DNA of 64,000 nucleotides, taken from assembly GCA_030789695.1 (NCBI GenBank), contig CM061142.1, positions 40,719,375 to 40,783,374 of the forward strand, written 5' to 3'. Under the pieces are notes generated by a model. It saw only the letters and a list, made by a program, of their open reading frames with translations, was not told where the DNA came from and made no database searches. This stretch comes from Scilla litardierei (lineage: Eukaryota > Streptophyta > Magnoliopsida > Asparagales > Asparagaceae). Below, in pieces: positions 43,428-54,539 of the stretch (its first letter is position 1; every line of letters begins with the position of its first letter). Position numbers and translations under genes: made by a program.

Positions 43428-43441
43428 TGGCTCTGATACCA
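43428..43441 (-). promoter_or_regulatory. tRNA-iMet primer binding site of the SIRE-like element
   Basis: TGGTATCAGAGCC in element sense, two bases from the 5' LTR end. Confidence 0.93.
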
Positions 43442-43443
43442 CT

Positions 43444-45754
43444 TGTTGGATCTGGATCCTAGCCTAGAGGGGGGTGAATAGGCTAATAAAAAATTCTCGT
43501 GCAACCCACGAGAAATCTCACGCAGATAAAAGCACAAACAGAGTAATGAAAAGCAGACACAGAGTACACAGCAGATTTACCCTGGTTCGGTCGTCCCAAC
43601 GACCTACTCCAGCCCCCAAAGCTAATACTAGATTGAATAATGCAATAGGTACAAAGTCACAAGTTAGAGCACGCTCAGAGCACCCTCTACGCCTCTACAC
43701 TCGCCGGACTCTCAGTACCCCACACACAGTGTTTCCTCTCACTATCAATCCTAGCAAAGCTTTCTACCAGCTAGTCCCAAACTAGCTGGGTCCCACTTGT
43801 CTAGTCCCAACTAGACAAGTCCCAAAATAGTCACCAAAAACAGGTAATAGTTTCCCCTACAGAGAACGTTACACTAGAACACAAATAAAGGAGTTTAGGG
43901 TTTAGAAATGCTCAGTTTGTGTCTGTGTAGGCGTCTCTGTCAATCAGCGCATCGTCAACTCCAATCTGACGCAAACGGTGTCTCAATCCGACTCCTGGAT
44001 GTCAAGTTGTGCACTGGTCTGTGCGCAAAGCAGTTTCAGTTCAAATCCAAATAGTCAGCTGTCTGTACGTTCAGCAATTCCTTAAGTGGTCTGTGTGCAG
44101 AGAAGAACAACTCAATTCTTAGAATAAAGAAGTCTGTGTGCAGAGAAGCTCCCTTTTAATAATTCTTGTCCACGTCAGCATGAGAAGCCAATTAACTTTC
44201 GTTTTGATTTCGTATGCAGGGAGATACTCTCATCCGCTGATTGCTTTCTCTTCCTTGATCGTGCGGATGCAACGTCGCCACGTCAGCAGAGCTTACATGC
44301 AGCGCTTTCCGTCTTCGACACGGCGAGGCAAACTTCGGAGCACGGAGTTATCTCCACGACGGCTTCGACTTCCTTGAAGAGCAGCGGCGGCGACGGTGAT
44401 GTGCTTCAGGCAGCAGCGGATCTTTCGACGTTCTTTGCTTCTCCGGCGTTCGTTTCCGCGGGCTTTGAAGATGGTGGCGACTGTGGAGCTCCGAGCAGCT
44501 TCGTGATGGAACGGCGACCTTCAGTAGCGGACGATGGCGGTGTGAGGCAGCTGCTCCGAGCGGCTTCGTCAGCGACGGTGGGATTCTCCTTCGTTTGCTC
44601 GACGGAGACGTGATGAACCGATGCGAACGGCGGCAGGAGCACTTCGTCTTCGACAGCGGGCTATGGCGACGAGAGCTGCAGTTACAGCGACTCCGAGCTC
44701 CGCTTCGACGACGGCGATGAAGGATTAGACGGTGACGGCGGGCTGCTCGACGAAGGCGACGACGTGGGCTTCGGTGATGATGCTGGCGATCAATGGGTTC
44801 GACAGTGACCTCCTCGGGCTTCAGTAGCTCCGTCAACGGCGAGGGGTTCGTGATTCGACGGTGATGATGACGATGTCTTCGTTCGTAGCGGCGCACGCTC
44901 GATCTTCTTCGACGGTAATGAGCTCTCGGTGGCAAGGGCGACTTGTCGGTCTTGCTGCTTGTGGCATTGATCGGCAATGAAGACGGCGACGACTTCGTGC
45001 TCGGATGGTAACGACTCCGGCGGTGCTTCGCCTTAGCAGATCTTCTTTACGTTGGCAACTTGCACGGCGAGAAGATATCGACTTTCGGCGGTGGGTTCTG
45101 TCTTCTCCGATGGTGAGAGGCAGCAGCGGTGTTGCTTCAGTGATGGAGACGGCGATGGGCTTTGGTTGTGATAGAGTTTTGGCCTTTCAAAAATTTCTTT
45201 GGCTTGGGGAACAAAGATTTAGGCTGTTTCAAATTGATATATGCCGTACTCAAAGAATTTCGTAGCCGCCAACACTTTTTAATAGCCCTCTCCTTGTGTA
45301 TGCCGCACCAATGTTTTAGCCCCTCTTAATATTTTTTTATATCCCCAATATCTCTCTTCTCTCCCAATAATATATATATAGGGTAGCCTAGGGTTTTTGG
45401 AGAGAATCCCTAAGAGATAGGGATTTTGTATTTTGATTGGGAATAGAAGTTTGAATAGGGTATGGGTAGCAACAAATTCATCTAATTGATTTGATCAAAT
45501 ACTCATTTCTTTTGAATCAACCCAATCTCTTAAGTAAGTTTGACTTGGTCCACTTTGCTCTCCATTGACCAAGTCAAGCTACTTTGCACACACACACACA
45601 CTCCATCTCTCCCAATGTGCTATACGAATAGCAATTCCGTCAAATAGTGAAGATATATTGCTTTGCCAAGCCTGAAACACACTGGACACACACATTAGAT
45701 ATACCGACACGTTTGTCATCATCAAACCAAGATCCTAGATCGTTGCTTCCGACA
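43444..45754 (-). repeat. 5' LTR of the SIRE-like gag-only element
   Basis: 2311 bp, partner of 37909-40216. Many of the roughly 30 differences are C/T or G/A changes. It starts TGTCGGAAGC in element sense with a TTTGATGATGA segment near the start, the SIRE feature also seen in the solo LTR at 17613. Confidence 0.93.
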
Positions 45755-45819
45755 TAGTGTTGTTGTTGGGGTGGTGGTGGTCGAGCTTGTTGAGGTGGTT
45801 GTTGTGGTGGGTTCAAAGC

Positions 45820-46941
45820 TCATTCATTGTTGGCGTAAGAGAAACCGGGATGATTTCTTGTGGCCGGATTGGCCCAATACCCTTGGTTCCCCGCAACATA
45901 TTGTACTTGCGCCAAGGATCCTTCTCCTTGCTCTCCTCCCGAGTACATAGCTTGAGATTGGTCTTGCCAATCACACATTTGGTTCGATGGCGCGGAGGTG
46001 GAAGGGGTTCCTTGGGGCTCCGTGATGAACTTCTCCAGTCTCTCCACTACATTGTGGAGAGAATCAAACTTGCTTGTAAGTTCCGCTACGGCCTTCGCCT
46101 CATAGATACTAGTTGGCTTCAAGGAGGACGTAGAGTGTCCTCGCTCGTCGCCCCATTGTTGATTGTTTGAGGCCATCTCCTCAATTAGGGCCGTAGCTTC
46201 TTCGGGAGTCTTTGACAAGATAGCACCATTCGCCGCGGCATCAATAATTTGTTTGGTCCCCGGTTGGAGACCATTGTAGAAGCTATGAACTAGCTCCCAG
46301 TCTTCAATGCTATGGTGCGGGCATTGATGCTGCAGATCTTTAAAACGCTCCCAAGCATCATAGAGCGTCTCCTGGGGTCCTTGCTTGAAGGACATAAGAA
46401 CGCTCCGGATCTTCACCGTCTTGGAGGGCGGATAGAACTTATCAATGAATGCACTCGCCAACTCGTCCCAAGTGGTAAAGACTCCCTCAGCCTGCGTCCT
46501 CAACCAATAGAATGCCTTGTCTTTTAGCGTGAAGGGGAAGAGACGCAGTCTGATGGCATCGATGGAGACCCCCGGCATCTGAAATGTGGCGCACTTCGAC
46601 AAGAATAATTGGATGTGGTAGTGAGGATTTTCATGGGCATTCCCATGAAATGGATCCTGCTGCATCAGAACCACTAGTCCAGTCTTCAGCTCAAAGTTCT
46701 TGTCAGCCGCCAACTCCAGCATGGCAATGGATGAGGTCGTAGAAGAGGTCTTAGGCCGAAGCCTATCTCGAATAGAAATTATCCTCGCCATTCTTGCCGC
46801 TAATTGGTCCGCAGTTTCCGGGTTGGTCATAAACCTCCCTTCCCGATCTTGTCTCCTCTCCGCTCTAATTCTCTGCACGGTACGTTCGATCTCGGGATCA
46901 AATAATATAGCTTCAGGGTCCGCCGTAGATCGCGTGTACAT
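45820..46941 (-). pseudogene. Athila-like gag (capsid part)
   Basis: 373 codons from Met at 46941. The gag domain (residues about 90-250) is seen in NPHYHIQLFLSKCATF, FPFTLKDKAFYWLRTQ, WDELASAFIDKFYPPSKT and ETLYDAWERFKDLQHQCPHH, all usual for Athila. The start is MYTRSTADPEAILFDPEIE. A TGA at 45820-45822 interrupts the frame at NNE; the same frame continues into the Gln/Pro-rich linker (ALNPPQQPPQQ) up to the SIRE-like insertion and resumes at 37896. TGA may be a C-to-T change. If so, gag-protease was one long frame before this mutation and the insertion. Confidence 0.88.
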
Positions 46942-47061
46942 GCACAGGAGAACAAAGTTTCAAAGAAGTGATTAGCACAATGGAAGGGTTAGGTAAAAAA
47001 ATAAAGAAATAAAATAATAATAATAAAAATAGCTAGGGTGGTAAGATCAAACGCAATCGCC

Positions 47062-47083
47062 TCCCCGGCAACGGCGCCAAAAA
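47062..47083 (-). promoter_or_regulatory. tRNA-Asp type primer binding site of the Athila-like element
   Basis: TTGGCGCCGTTGCCGGGGAG in element sense lies close to the 5' LTR end, the classic Athila primer site. The leader from here to gag (46942-47061) is about 120 bp, A-rich, with nothing else seen. Confidence 0.9.
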
Positions 47084-47085
47084 CT

Positions 47086-48902
47086 TGATCGCTCCGGAAT
47101 GTGACCCAAAGAACGGTTGTAGTTTTACCGCAAGCGCACGATATAGCAGCGAGCAGGTTATCGAACACAGGGAGGACGAATGACCGTGCTTGTTCTAATC
47201 AACCTGGCTATTTAAGAAGAGAGAAATTTGCCTTTGGCGATCCTGTCACAATCGTCAGACAAAGTATGGAAATATCAAATCAAATAAAGGACGTCTAGGG
47301 AATGGGAAATTCCCGCTACTCACCGTATCTCGTCAATGTGGTTCATCGGTATCAAAATTGCTAGAATAAGATGTTGGATGAACTAGTTGCAACTGGATGA
47401 AGAACCAAGCTCACGCTCTCGCGCTGTTGCCGGTCTATAGCTATCCTAGGTTCGGGTCCAATCTCTTGCAAACCCTAGCCTAGGGAAGCTAGCATTAGGA
47501 TCAACATCATCGTTCAATCACGCACCGAGCCCAATCTCTTGCAAACTCGGCCCACGACCTAGGTTGGGATAGTTCCTACCCGTCCAATCTCTTGTAAACG
47601 GGTATCGGCACGGAATTGCAACCGGGAACCCTAGTATCGGTCCAATCTCTTGCAAACCGATACTACGGAAATTCGATTCCAACCCAATTCGGATTTCTAG
47701 GGTTTCCTATCGAATTGGGATCCAATCTCTTGCAAATCCCAATCGATATGAATACCTAGCCATCCGTAGTAAATCGCTCCCAAACTAATCCCTAATAGCA
47801 ATTCTAGCAAAATTTCTACCAATTCATCACAAATATGAAATTGGGCTTGTAGGGTTCATCCCCACGCCGCAAGACGTGGAGACTACTAACAATTCATAGC
47901 ACAAACACAAAAATAATCAATGAAATAAACAAGAGAATTCATCACAATATTGAGATAAGCAATAAAAATAGAATTTTTAGAGAATAGAGAGGCAAACCAA
48001 TTGAGTTCTTCAAATAATTCAACAAAAAATCAACTTTTGTCTCCTCTCCAATCACAAGAATAAAGCTAAAAAGTTAATCTAAAAAGCTGCAAAAATCTAA
48101 GAGAAAGCTCTCCTAAACTAGGATAAAAACAGGGGTTAAATACCCCCCAAAATCGTCCAAAAACTGTGACCAAAATACCCCTGCGCAGCCTGAAATCCGC
48201 AATTTTCGCTACAGGCAGCGCGTCGCACTCGGCCGAGTGACAAAAGTCGCTCGGCCGAGTGAGAAACCCTGTAAATTTCCAGTAAGTCTTGATCTTCAGG
48301 GGTCTTCACTTCGGGGGCGGCTCGGTCGAGTGAGTTGTCGTCACTCGGCCGATGGCTTCTTGGTACTCGGGCGGTCGGGATTATCCACTCGACCGAGTGG
48401 GTCTTCTGAAGCTCAGGCAGCCGAAAAACAGTAAGTTGGTGATTTTTGAATGGCTTCGTCTGGGCGCCACTCAGGCGGACGGGATCTCGTCACTCGGCCG
48501 ATGTGGTCTCCGTCGCTCGGCCGAGTGCACATATGAATCGTGTCTGATCTGGTCGGCCGAGCGGTGTCTCGCTGGTCGGCCGAGTGACTCCTTCACTCGG
48601 CCGAGTGGGACACCAAAAATTCCCAAACGGCTTGTTTTGGCCTCCTCGTCGCTCCTGCGACGTTCTTTCTTCTTCCGCTCCTCTCCAACAGCAAAATACC
48701 CCTCGGGGAGGTCGTCGGTGACACTCTGGAGTAGGCGTATCTCGAGATCACTCCAAATCGCTCCAAATCACTTGAAATGCGACAAAAACAACAAATCGTG
48801 AAAAGCGTCGCAATATCGTCGATATATCGTGAAAAACATGATTTTGGCGATCCAAATGGCATGCAAACATGCGGGAAAAAAGTGTAAAATAAGGAGTGAT
48901 CA
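47086..48902 (-). repeat. 5' LTR of the Athila-like element
   Basis: 1817 bp, partner of 29239-31044 with scattered substitutions and small indels. U3 palindrome cluster is at about 48225-48610; TATTTAA at 48136-48142 (minus). Confidence 0.93.
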
Positions 48903-49541
48903 TCTCCCCCTCCTTCTGGACCACCGTGAACGGATAGTCCGATGCCTTCTTCTGCCTTCGCACCGCCAGGAAGTGGTGGTAAAACTTTCGCGAGAGGTCG
49001 CCAAATGAATCAACAGAGCCACTGGGCAAGCCGTTATACCACTCTACCACCGTCTCCTTCAAGGTGGTTCGGAAAGCTAGACAAAGAAGGTCATCGCCTG
49101 CCCCATTGATCTCCATAACTCCCCGGTATAGCTGCACATGCTCCAGGGGATCGCCCGAACCATCATAGAGATCAACATGAGGTAGCTTGAACCTATAGGG
49201 TATCGGGGTTGAGATCACCCTGTGAGTTAGCAGATCGGCCTCTTCGGGGCCAGGGGGGAGGTGTCGGGGCCAGGGAGAGGTGCTGGCTCTCCATCCTGCC
49301 AGTTGGAATCACCGGATGAGCCACCTCGATGCTCAGAGGCATTCCTCCCTCTCTCCTGATGGATAGGACTGCGGTCACGGCTCCTTCGCCTTCCGTCTCC
49401 ATGTCTAGGAGAACGGTGATCTCGCCAGGGGCTCCTGTCACAAAACTCGTGCCCCCTCACCTCGGGCCAGGTGATCTGCCACGACTATAGCTTTCAAGGG
49501 GATGGTCCAGTAGGGCGTCCCGCTGCACCATTGAGGCCGAC
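48903..49541 (-). pseudogene. Tat-lineage gag, N-terminal half of the capsid domain
   Basis: Minus-strand codons PIPYRFKLPHVDLYDGSGDP, EHVQLYRGVMEI, LCLAFRTTLKETVVEWYNGL and FGDLSRKFYHHFLAVRRQKK form the start of a retrotransposon gag domain. Upstream is an Arg/Ser/Asp-rich stretch in shifted frames. It is cut on the left by the Athila-like insertion (duplication tctcc) and on the right by a solo LTR (duplication ccgac). Confidence 0.85.
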
Positions 49542-51268
49542 TGACATCCCCCACGTTTTTGTAGCATAAGAGTGTAATATGAGATTGGGGGCGTGAGATT
49601 TAAAATATTTATAAAAGCAAGCGCACGGTGTTGTAGTGTGGCTTGGGGTCGAACACAGGGAGGCGTGGTTGTGCTTGTGTCAGAAAGGAACCAATTCACC
49701 CTATGGGTGAGCTAGCCCGAATCAATGGATGGGTTGTCACGGAAAATGAATACGAAGGATAGAAAATATAAAGGGAAACCCTGGACTTCGGTTTCCACCC
49801 TATCATGTGTTCTCGCCATTACGACCGGTGGTTAGGATAACGATCAGAATTAGGGTTTAGTGGTGAGACGTTGCCTCTAGGAGTGATACCAGCATCCAAT
49901 AGGCCCGATATTCCGATCAGTGCCCAGGATAATACGCCGGAATACCCAGGTTCGGTCAGTGGGCATTCCCATTTCCATTAACACTGACCGACTCCGGGAG
50001 CACTAAGCTCGCAACGATAACTCCCAACATCTCGTCCTGCCGCTCCCGCGCGCTAGGATTCTATGTCTATGCTAAGGACGTGAGCTATGGCCAGGGAGTC
50101 AACCGCCAAGTTTATTCCTCCCAACATCTCATCCTGCCGCTCACGCGCGCTAGGATTCGATGTCTACGCTAAGGGCGTGAGCTATGGCTAGGGAGTCAAT
50201 CGCCAAGTTTATTCCCCATTGGCCCAACGGTCAAAGGCGGTCTTTTTCCCGTCGATGACAATAAAACACCCCGCGTAACCAATAGATTCCTAATCCCTAT
50301 CGATTTCCTAGTACTATGGACGCATTAGGGAGAACCCACGAAGGGGTTTCCACCAAAATCCCAGATTTGGGAACTACTCACACATTTTAGGTAAAAAGCA
50401 ATCTAAATGAAAAATGACGGTTAAAAACATGATCGGGAAATAGAAATGAAGTAGTAGCAATGCAATTAATAATGTATTAAAGTTTTACAAAGATCGGAAC
50501 ACTTACAAATAAGTGTAAAATTCCAGACAGCCCAAAACACAGCTTTCGTTTCTGAAAACCTAGGGCTAATATATATAGAAAACGACATCACCCAATCGGT
50601 TGAAGAATCAACCGATCGGGTGACCTGCTTCGTTCTTCGGCAGCGCTCTTCAGGACTTCACCCGGTCACGCGACACGATCGGTTGGCGGAAGCTTCTGGT
50701 CGTTTGGATCTTGAGCTCATCAGGTGAACCGATCGGTTGGAAACGTCGCCCAAATAAACAGAAAGTTGCGACATATTAGCACGGTCTGCTGGCGGTCGGG
50801 TGAGCTCTCCCGGTCATCTCTTTGGGGGAATCGGCTACAGATGAACCGATCGGGTGAAGGTCACCTGATCGGTTGGAGTTCAGCTCTAATTTCCTGAGAA
50901 GGCAGTCTGGCTGAACCGGTCATCGACCCGGTCGGTTGATGCCCATGTTGCTTCAGCGGCTGTCCGGGTCGTGCACGCGTGCATCACCCGATCGGTTGGC
51001 TGTATCCAACCGATCAGGTGGGGGGCTGAACGATAGGAATCTTTGTCGTATGACCCCCCAGATCACGCGTGAATCCTTCCGTTGCTCCGGGGACATGTGA
51101 TATCTTCGTTATGTGTCCCATATGCTGACAAACTCCTGGAAACACGTAAAAACATGGAGAAGTGAAAGAAAACTTGAAAATACGAGAAAACGGATACGGG
51201 ACGGCGGAAAATAACGGAAAAACACAAAAGAAGACGTGAGTGAATATATGAAATATAATCACACGTCA
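49542..51268 (-). mobile_element. Athila-type solo LTR
   Basis: 1727 bp, TGACATCC...ACGTCA, with perfect target duplication ccgac (49537-49541 and 51269-51273). It has no internal region. The segment GTCGAACACAGGGAGG near 49650 matches the equivalent place in the Athila-like LTR at 47160, which gives family and minus orientation. In element sense TATATATA is at about 50566-50576, with a palindrome cluster upstream. Two near-identical direct repeats of about 105 bp (about 50020-50115 and 50119-50210) lie inside. Confidence 0.88.
50590..51022. repeat. Cluster of ACCGATCGGTTG-type palindromes in the Athila solo LTR
   Basis: About ten copies of motifs such as CCGATCGGTTG, ACCGATCGGGTGA and CCCGATCGGTTGG lie directly upstream (minus strand) of the TATATATA box, the same layout as the ACTCGGCCGAGT cluster of the other Athila family but a different sequence. 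Confidence 0.88.
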
Positions 51269-51807
51269 CCGACACCAAGGGGACTCCTTGGCTCCCCTCT
51301 TGAAGCCTCTCTCTCTCCGTGTCAATGAGGCAAAGCCGTCGAAGAGACGCTTCCTCCTGTAATCACCTATGCTGGGCGGCCTCTTCCTCTCTATTGATCT
51401 CCCTCTGCAGAGCGGCTACCTCCACTTCGTCGAACCGCCTCTGCTGTGCTGATGCTTCCTCATCGAGCTGGGGGAGGAGGCCTCTCCTTACATTGCAGAT
51501 CTCGAAGGAGCCTTCTGCCCGGTATAGTCCCACTTGGCACGCAGCGGTCCACTCCTCCATCATCCTGGTGAAGCCCTGGAAGCGCTTGTAGATGCCGAGG
51601 GACGCGTCCTGAATGGGTGCAGCTGACCCCTCAAGGGGTTGATTCGCCGGGGAAGTTCTTGGAGAACGAGGCCCTTCGGCTAGAGGTGGCCTCAGGACGT
51701 CGTCGATCATGGTCTCAAGTCGACCCAGCCGCCTCAAAGGCAAATGGGGCGTAATGGTGTGTGACTTGCCGTGGAGAGGATTGCGTTAAGGACGATGGAT
51801 CCTGACA
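51269..51807 (-). pseudogene. Tat-lineage gag N-terminus
   Basis: The likely start is ATG at 51805-51807, soon after the primer site. The frame shifts near 51740, then a longer frame (51363-51743) reads LRRLGRLETMIDDVLRP, MEEWTAACQVGLYRAEG and an Arg/Glu-rich end that looks helical. No motif identifies it by itself; position between primer site and the capsid island supports gag. Confidence 0.6.
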
Positions 51808-51823
51808 TGGGTGTAACCCTCTT

Positions 51824-51842
51824 TTCCACAGACGGTGCCAAC
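51824..51842 (-). promoter_or_regulatory. Primer binding site of the Tat-lineage element
   Basis: TTGGCACCGTCTGTGGAAA in element sense follows the LTR end CCGCAACA. It resembles the TGGCGCCGTCTGTGG sites of RIRE2-like elements; one base differs. Confidence 0.75.
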
Positions 51843-52858
51843 TGTTGCGGGTCAGATCCACACAAAATGAAATTTGTTTGTAGTGTGAATCACGGGTACA
51901 ATGATTTACAAGTTTTTGGGTGATGGAGAGGCTAACGCGATTCAGAGCTCGCTTCAAAGGTGAAGGGTTCAAGGTCGCCTGGAGATCGACTGAAGGTCGC
52001 CTGCTCACGGTAGCTGAGGCGATCTTCCTGCGAGGATTAAAAACTGGTCAGAAAGGCAGTGCTGCTTGTCAGCCCGTAGCCTCTCGATGCCTAAGTCATC
52101 TGGTGACGTATAACGTAGGCACCGGGCACACTTGGCAACCTTAAGACAGATCGGCGAAGTGCGGCATGCTTATGAGGAAGGCGCAGATATGTGGAAGATA
52201 TCTGACCTCGTGTATTGAAATGAGTTAGAAGATTTAACTGACCAACCCCCTCTATGGAGGCATGAGGGGGGTATTTATAGGGCTGAGGGGCGGTTTCCTG
52301 CCATCTTGTCAGCTGTCGAATTATCCCAGCTGGCACTCGAGTGCTGAGGCTGTGTCAGGGATATTTACCGCATTAATGGTGTCAGGAGGTGTCAGGAGCC
52401 TTAATGAGACACGAGTGACGGCCATCAGTTCTTGCCCTTAACCCCTGGCATTAATGGAGAGTAGGTGAGCCTACGTCCCCCTGTCATAGTTATTTGTGCT
52501 TGGTCGCCCTCTGGGGCAAAGCCATAGAACGGAGATTAAGCCCGGCTCCTCCGGATGATGCTTCTTGCTGAGGGTAGGCGAGCTTGTCGTGGGCATGGCG
52601 AGCTTGCTGGTCGCACTGGCGGGCTTCCAAGTTGGCCTAGGAGGCGAGCTTGCGGAGGGGCGATGCGAGCTTCTCTAAGTCGAGGCGATCTTCAGCTCGG
52701 CAAGTGTTCCATTGGGAGAGTCGGTGAGGTGTCTGCTTGGGCACCCAGTGCATATGTGCCTTAACTTCATGGACTGGCCTTTAGAGTGTAACAAGGGAGG
52801 TGCGCCCAGCGTTTGATGTGAAATATTTGACGGTCTTGGCATAGGGTCAGGTCCTACA
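51843..52858 (-). repeat. 5' LTR of the base Tat-lineage element
   Basis: The right end of the element on the minus strand. The inner edge at 51843 (TGTTGCGGG) is fixed by the primer site. The outer edge at 52858 (GTCCTACA, so TGTAGGAC in element sense) is my best guess, giving about 1016 bp. TATAAATA is at 52272-52279 (minus). Upstream of it the motif GGCGAGCTTG repeats at 52577, 52597, 52643 and, weaker, 52664. The partner LTR is off the left edge. Confidence 0.65.
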
Positions 52859-53825
52859 GCAATTGATTCGTTTTTTAAATAAGGGTACTTTGTTTTCCAC
52901 ATGCCCCAACGTCCAAATAAGGATCTGCGAGCATGTTCTCATGGAGAGATGGTTGCAGTAGCTTCCTCTTATCGAATTCGAATGAGGGTTAAGGCTGACC
53001 CGTGAGGTACCCTGACGTAATTGATTTTCACTAGGTTCATTACCTCGTAATGGGGTGTCTTCTTTCTCTCTTTCCAATGAGGGTGGGTCATCAGAGATTT
53101 CGATACCATGTCAGTGCATTTTAACACGCAAACAAACTTTCAGCCTATGTGTTCATCCAATCATTATGCTTGTACCAGTTCATGCTTTCCAATTTCTCGA
53201 CACAAACTTTCTCCTAATGCTCTTCCGACATGGATTGAACCGCCACATTGAGGGCCCTCCTTTGTGGGCATTCTCTTGCACAGTGATCGCCTCCCTCGAT
53301 TCAGACGAAGATTGATTGCCAGCTTTAGTTAGACAGTAAAAAGGATTCCCAAATCCATATACAATGTTAGCTGAGATGCATTATACATAATTTTATACGG
53401 TCGTGTACGACTTCTAGTGTTGTATCCACGTCTTCTTCAAGTATGGCTAAGCCATTCATTTTTAAATGTTGTTATTCCTTCCAATGATTATACGACTTTA
53501 GATGTCAACTTGTAAAGAAAAGTTCAATTTTCACGAGGTCTTTTTTTCCTCCCTTATTTTCTGGGACATGTTTTGTGATCACTAATTACAATTAGCAACA
53601 ATAATTAGAGTTGGAAAGAGACGTGACCATTAAGAGTCATTAACCCTATATGATCTATCTCAATGGCGAGTTGCGATGCCACTTTCAAACATGCGCAATG
53701 ACGTCATCATCATTAAGGTCAACGTATTATTGTTTCATAAACAGTTAATCATGCTGGTCGATGTCACTAGGATCATCATAATAAAAGCTACAAGGTTTTG
53801 TTTAATTTGTTTTTGAGAATTTCTA
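52859..53825. other. Unassigned flank of the Tat element
   Basis: About 970 bp of AT-rich sequence with no frame, repeat or transposon end that I recognise. This is the sequence the base Tat element inserted into, or older decayed repeats. Confidence 0.4.
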
Positions 53826-53972
53826 TCTGCACCGCAAATAATTGCGGTGCAGACCATTTTTTCTCCCAATATAGTAAAAACAGTGTTGATACTAATGATT
53901 CAGCAATAATTTTCCCTTCTATTCTTTCTCTTTATGGATAAAAAGAGTGTCTGCACCGCAATATTGCGGTGC
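53826..53972. mobile_element. Small element with palindromic inverted ends (copy 1)
   Basis: The left end is a hairpin TCTGCACCGCAA/TTGCGGTGCAGA with a 4-nt loop (53826-53853). The right end is a perfect 20-bp palindrome GCACCGCAAT/ATTGCGGTGC (53953-53972). The two ends are inverted copies of each other, including the following GCAGAC...TTTTT. The interior is about 100 bp and noncoding. No target duplication could be fixed. Confidence 0.65.
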
Positions 53973-54330
53973 CAAAAGCATCTCTCTTTGTTTTTTCTTC
54001 CCATAATTAGGAGGTGACAAGTTCCAATCACATGATTTTTTGTTAAAATTTTAACCATTTGAAACCACGTGGATCAATATGTTTTGGTTCTAAGGCTGAG
54101 GGTGACATGTAGATGATACCACATTCATCGTAACCTGCTTTAGAAAAGAATATTAAGGAAAATGTATGAAATTTAAATTTACTTCCAAGTGACATTTGTG
54201 TCCAAAATCACGCAGTAAAAAGGAATGAGAAGGTAGTTCTTGATCGTGCTTGGGACTTGAAAATAAAAGGGGAGGAGGGAGGAGGAGTGCGAGCACCGCA
54301 AAAGTATTTTGTTATTTTGTCAAAGAGAAT

Positions 54331-54493
54331 TGCTGTGTGCACCGCAGTACTTGCGGTGCACAGTCTTTTCTTTTTCTATTTTGGGAAAAATCCGTCTCAT
54401 CAACCTGTTTCACCACTGTTTTTGATGGGATAGATGTATTCCAAAGCAGAAGAAAAAGTACTGTGCACCGCAAGTACTGCGGTGCACTTAGCA
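54331..54493. mobile_element. Small element with palindromic inverted ends (copy 2)
   Basis: Related to the element at 53826. The left hairpin is TGTGCACCGCA/TGCGGTGCACA (54336-54362); the right one is GTGCACCGCA/TGCGGTGCAC (54463-54487). The ends match in inverted orientation over about 30 bp (TGCTnnGTGCACCGCAGTAC and on). The interior is about 100 bp, with a polypyrimidine stretch after the left hairpin. Confidence 0.65.
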
Positions 54494-54539
54494 GTTATCT
54501 TGCCAAATCAAGTAATCGTTGAAAGATGTGGAGGGATGT

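Larger units (their letters stand above)
37909..45754 (-). mobile_element. SIRE-like copia element with gag only (TR-GAG type)
   Basis: 7846 bp. LTRs are 37909-40216 (2308 bp) and 43444-45754 (2311 bp), about 98-99% identical by eye, with perfect target duplication tagtg (37904-37908 and 45755-45759). The internal region is 3.2 kb and encodes only gag, with iMet primer site and polypurine tract in place. There is no protease, integrase, RT or RNase H. It is inserted in the gag-protease linker of the Athila-like element, so it is younger than that element, the third nesting level. Movement would need enzymes from a SIRE relative. Confidence 0.92.
29239..48902 (-). mobile_element. Non-autonomous Athila-like Ty3/gypsy element lacking RT and integrase
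   Basis: 19.7 kb including a nested 7.8-kb element. LTRs are 29239-31044 (1806 bp) and 47086-48902 (1817 bp), ends TGATC...GATCA, with perfect target duplication tctcc (29234-29238 and 48903-48907). A tRNA-Asp type primer site and an Athila-style polypurine tract are present. Coding content in element order: gag (46941-45820), gag end with protease (37896-36319), then a post-integrase signature (about 36245-36310), an internal promoter-like block and a third ORF (35107-32990). RT, RNase H and integrase are absent between protease and the post-integrase signature. It must have relied on another Athila for pol. Confidence 0.9.

Noticed and set aside
52859..53825. Short frames in the right flank (for example 53055-53315) as host genes
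   Set aside because: Too short, no motif, no splice pattern, AT-rich context.
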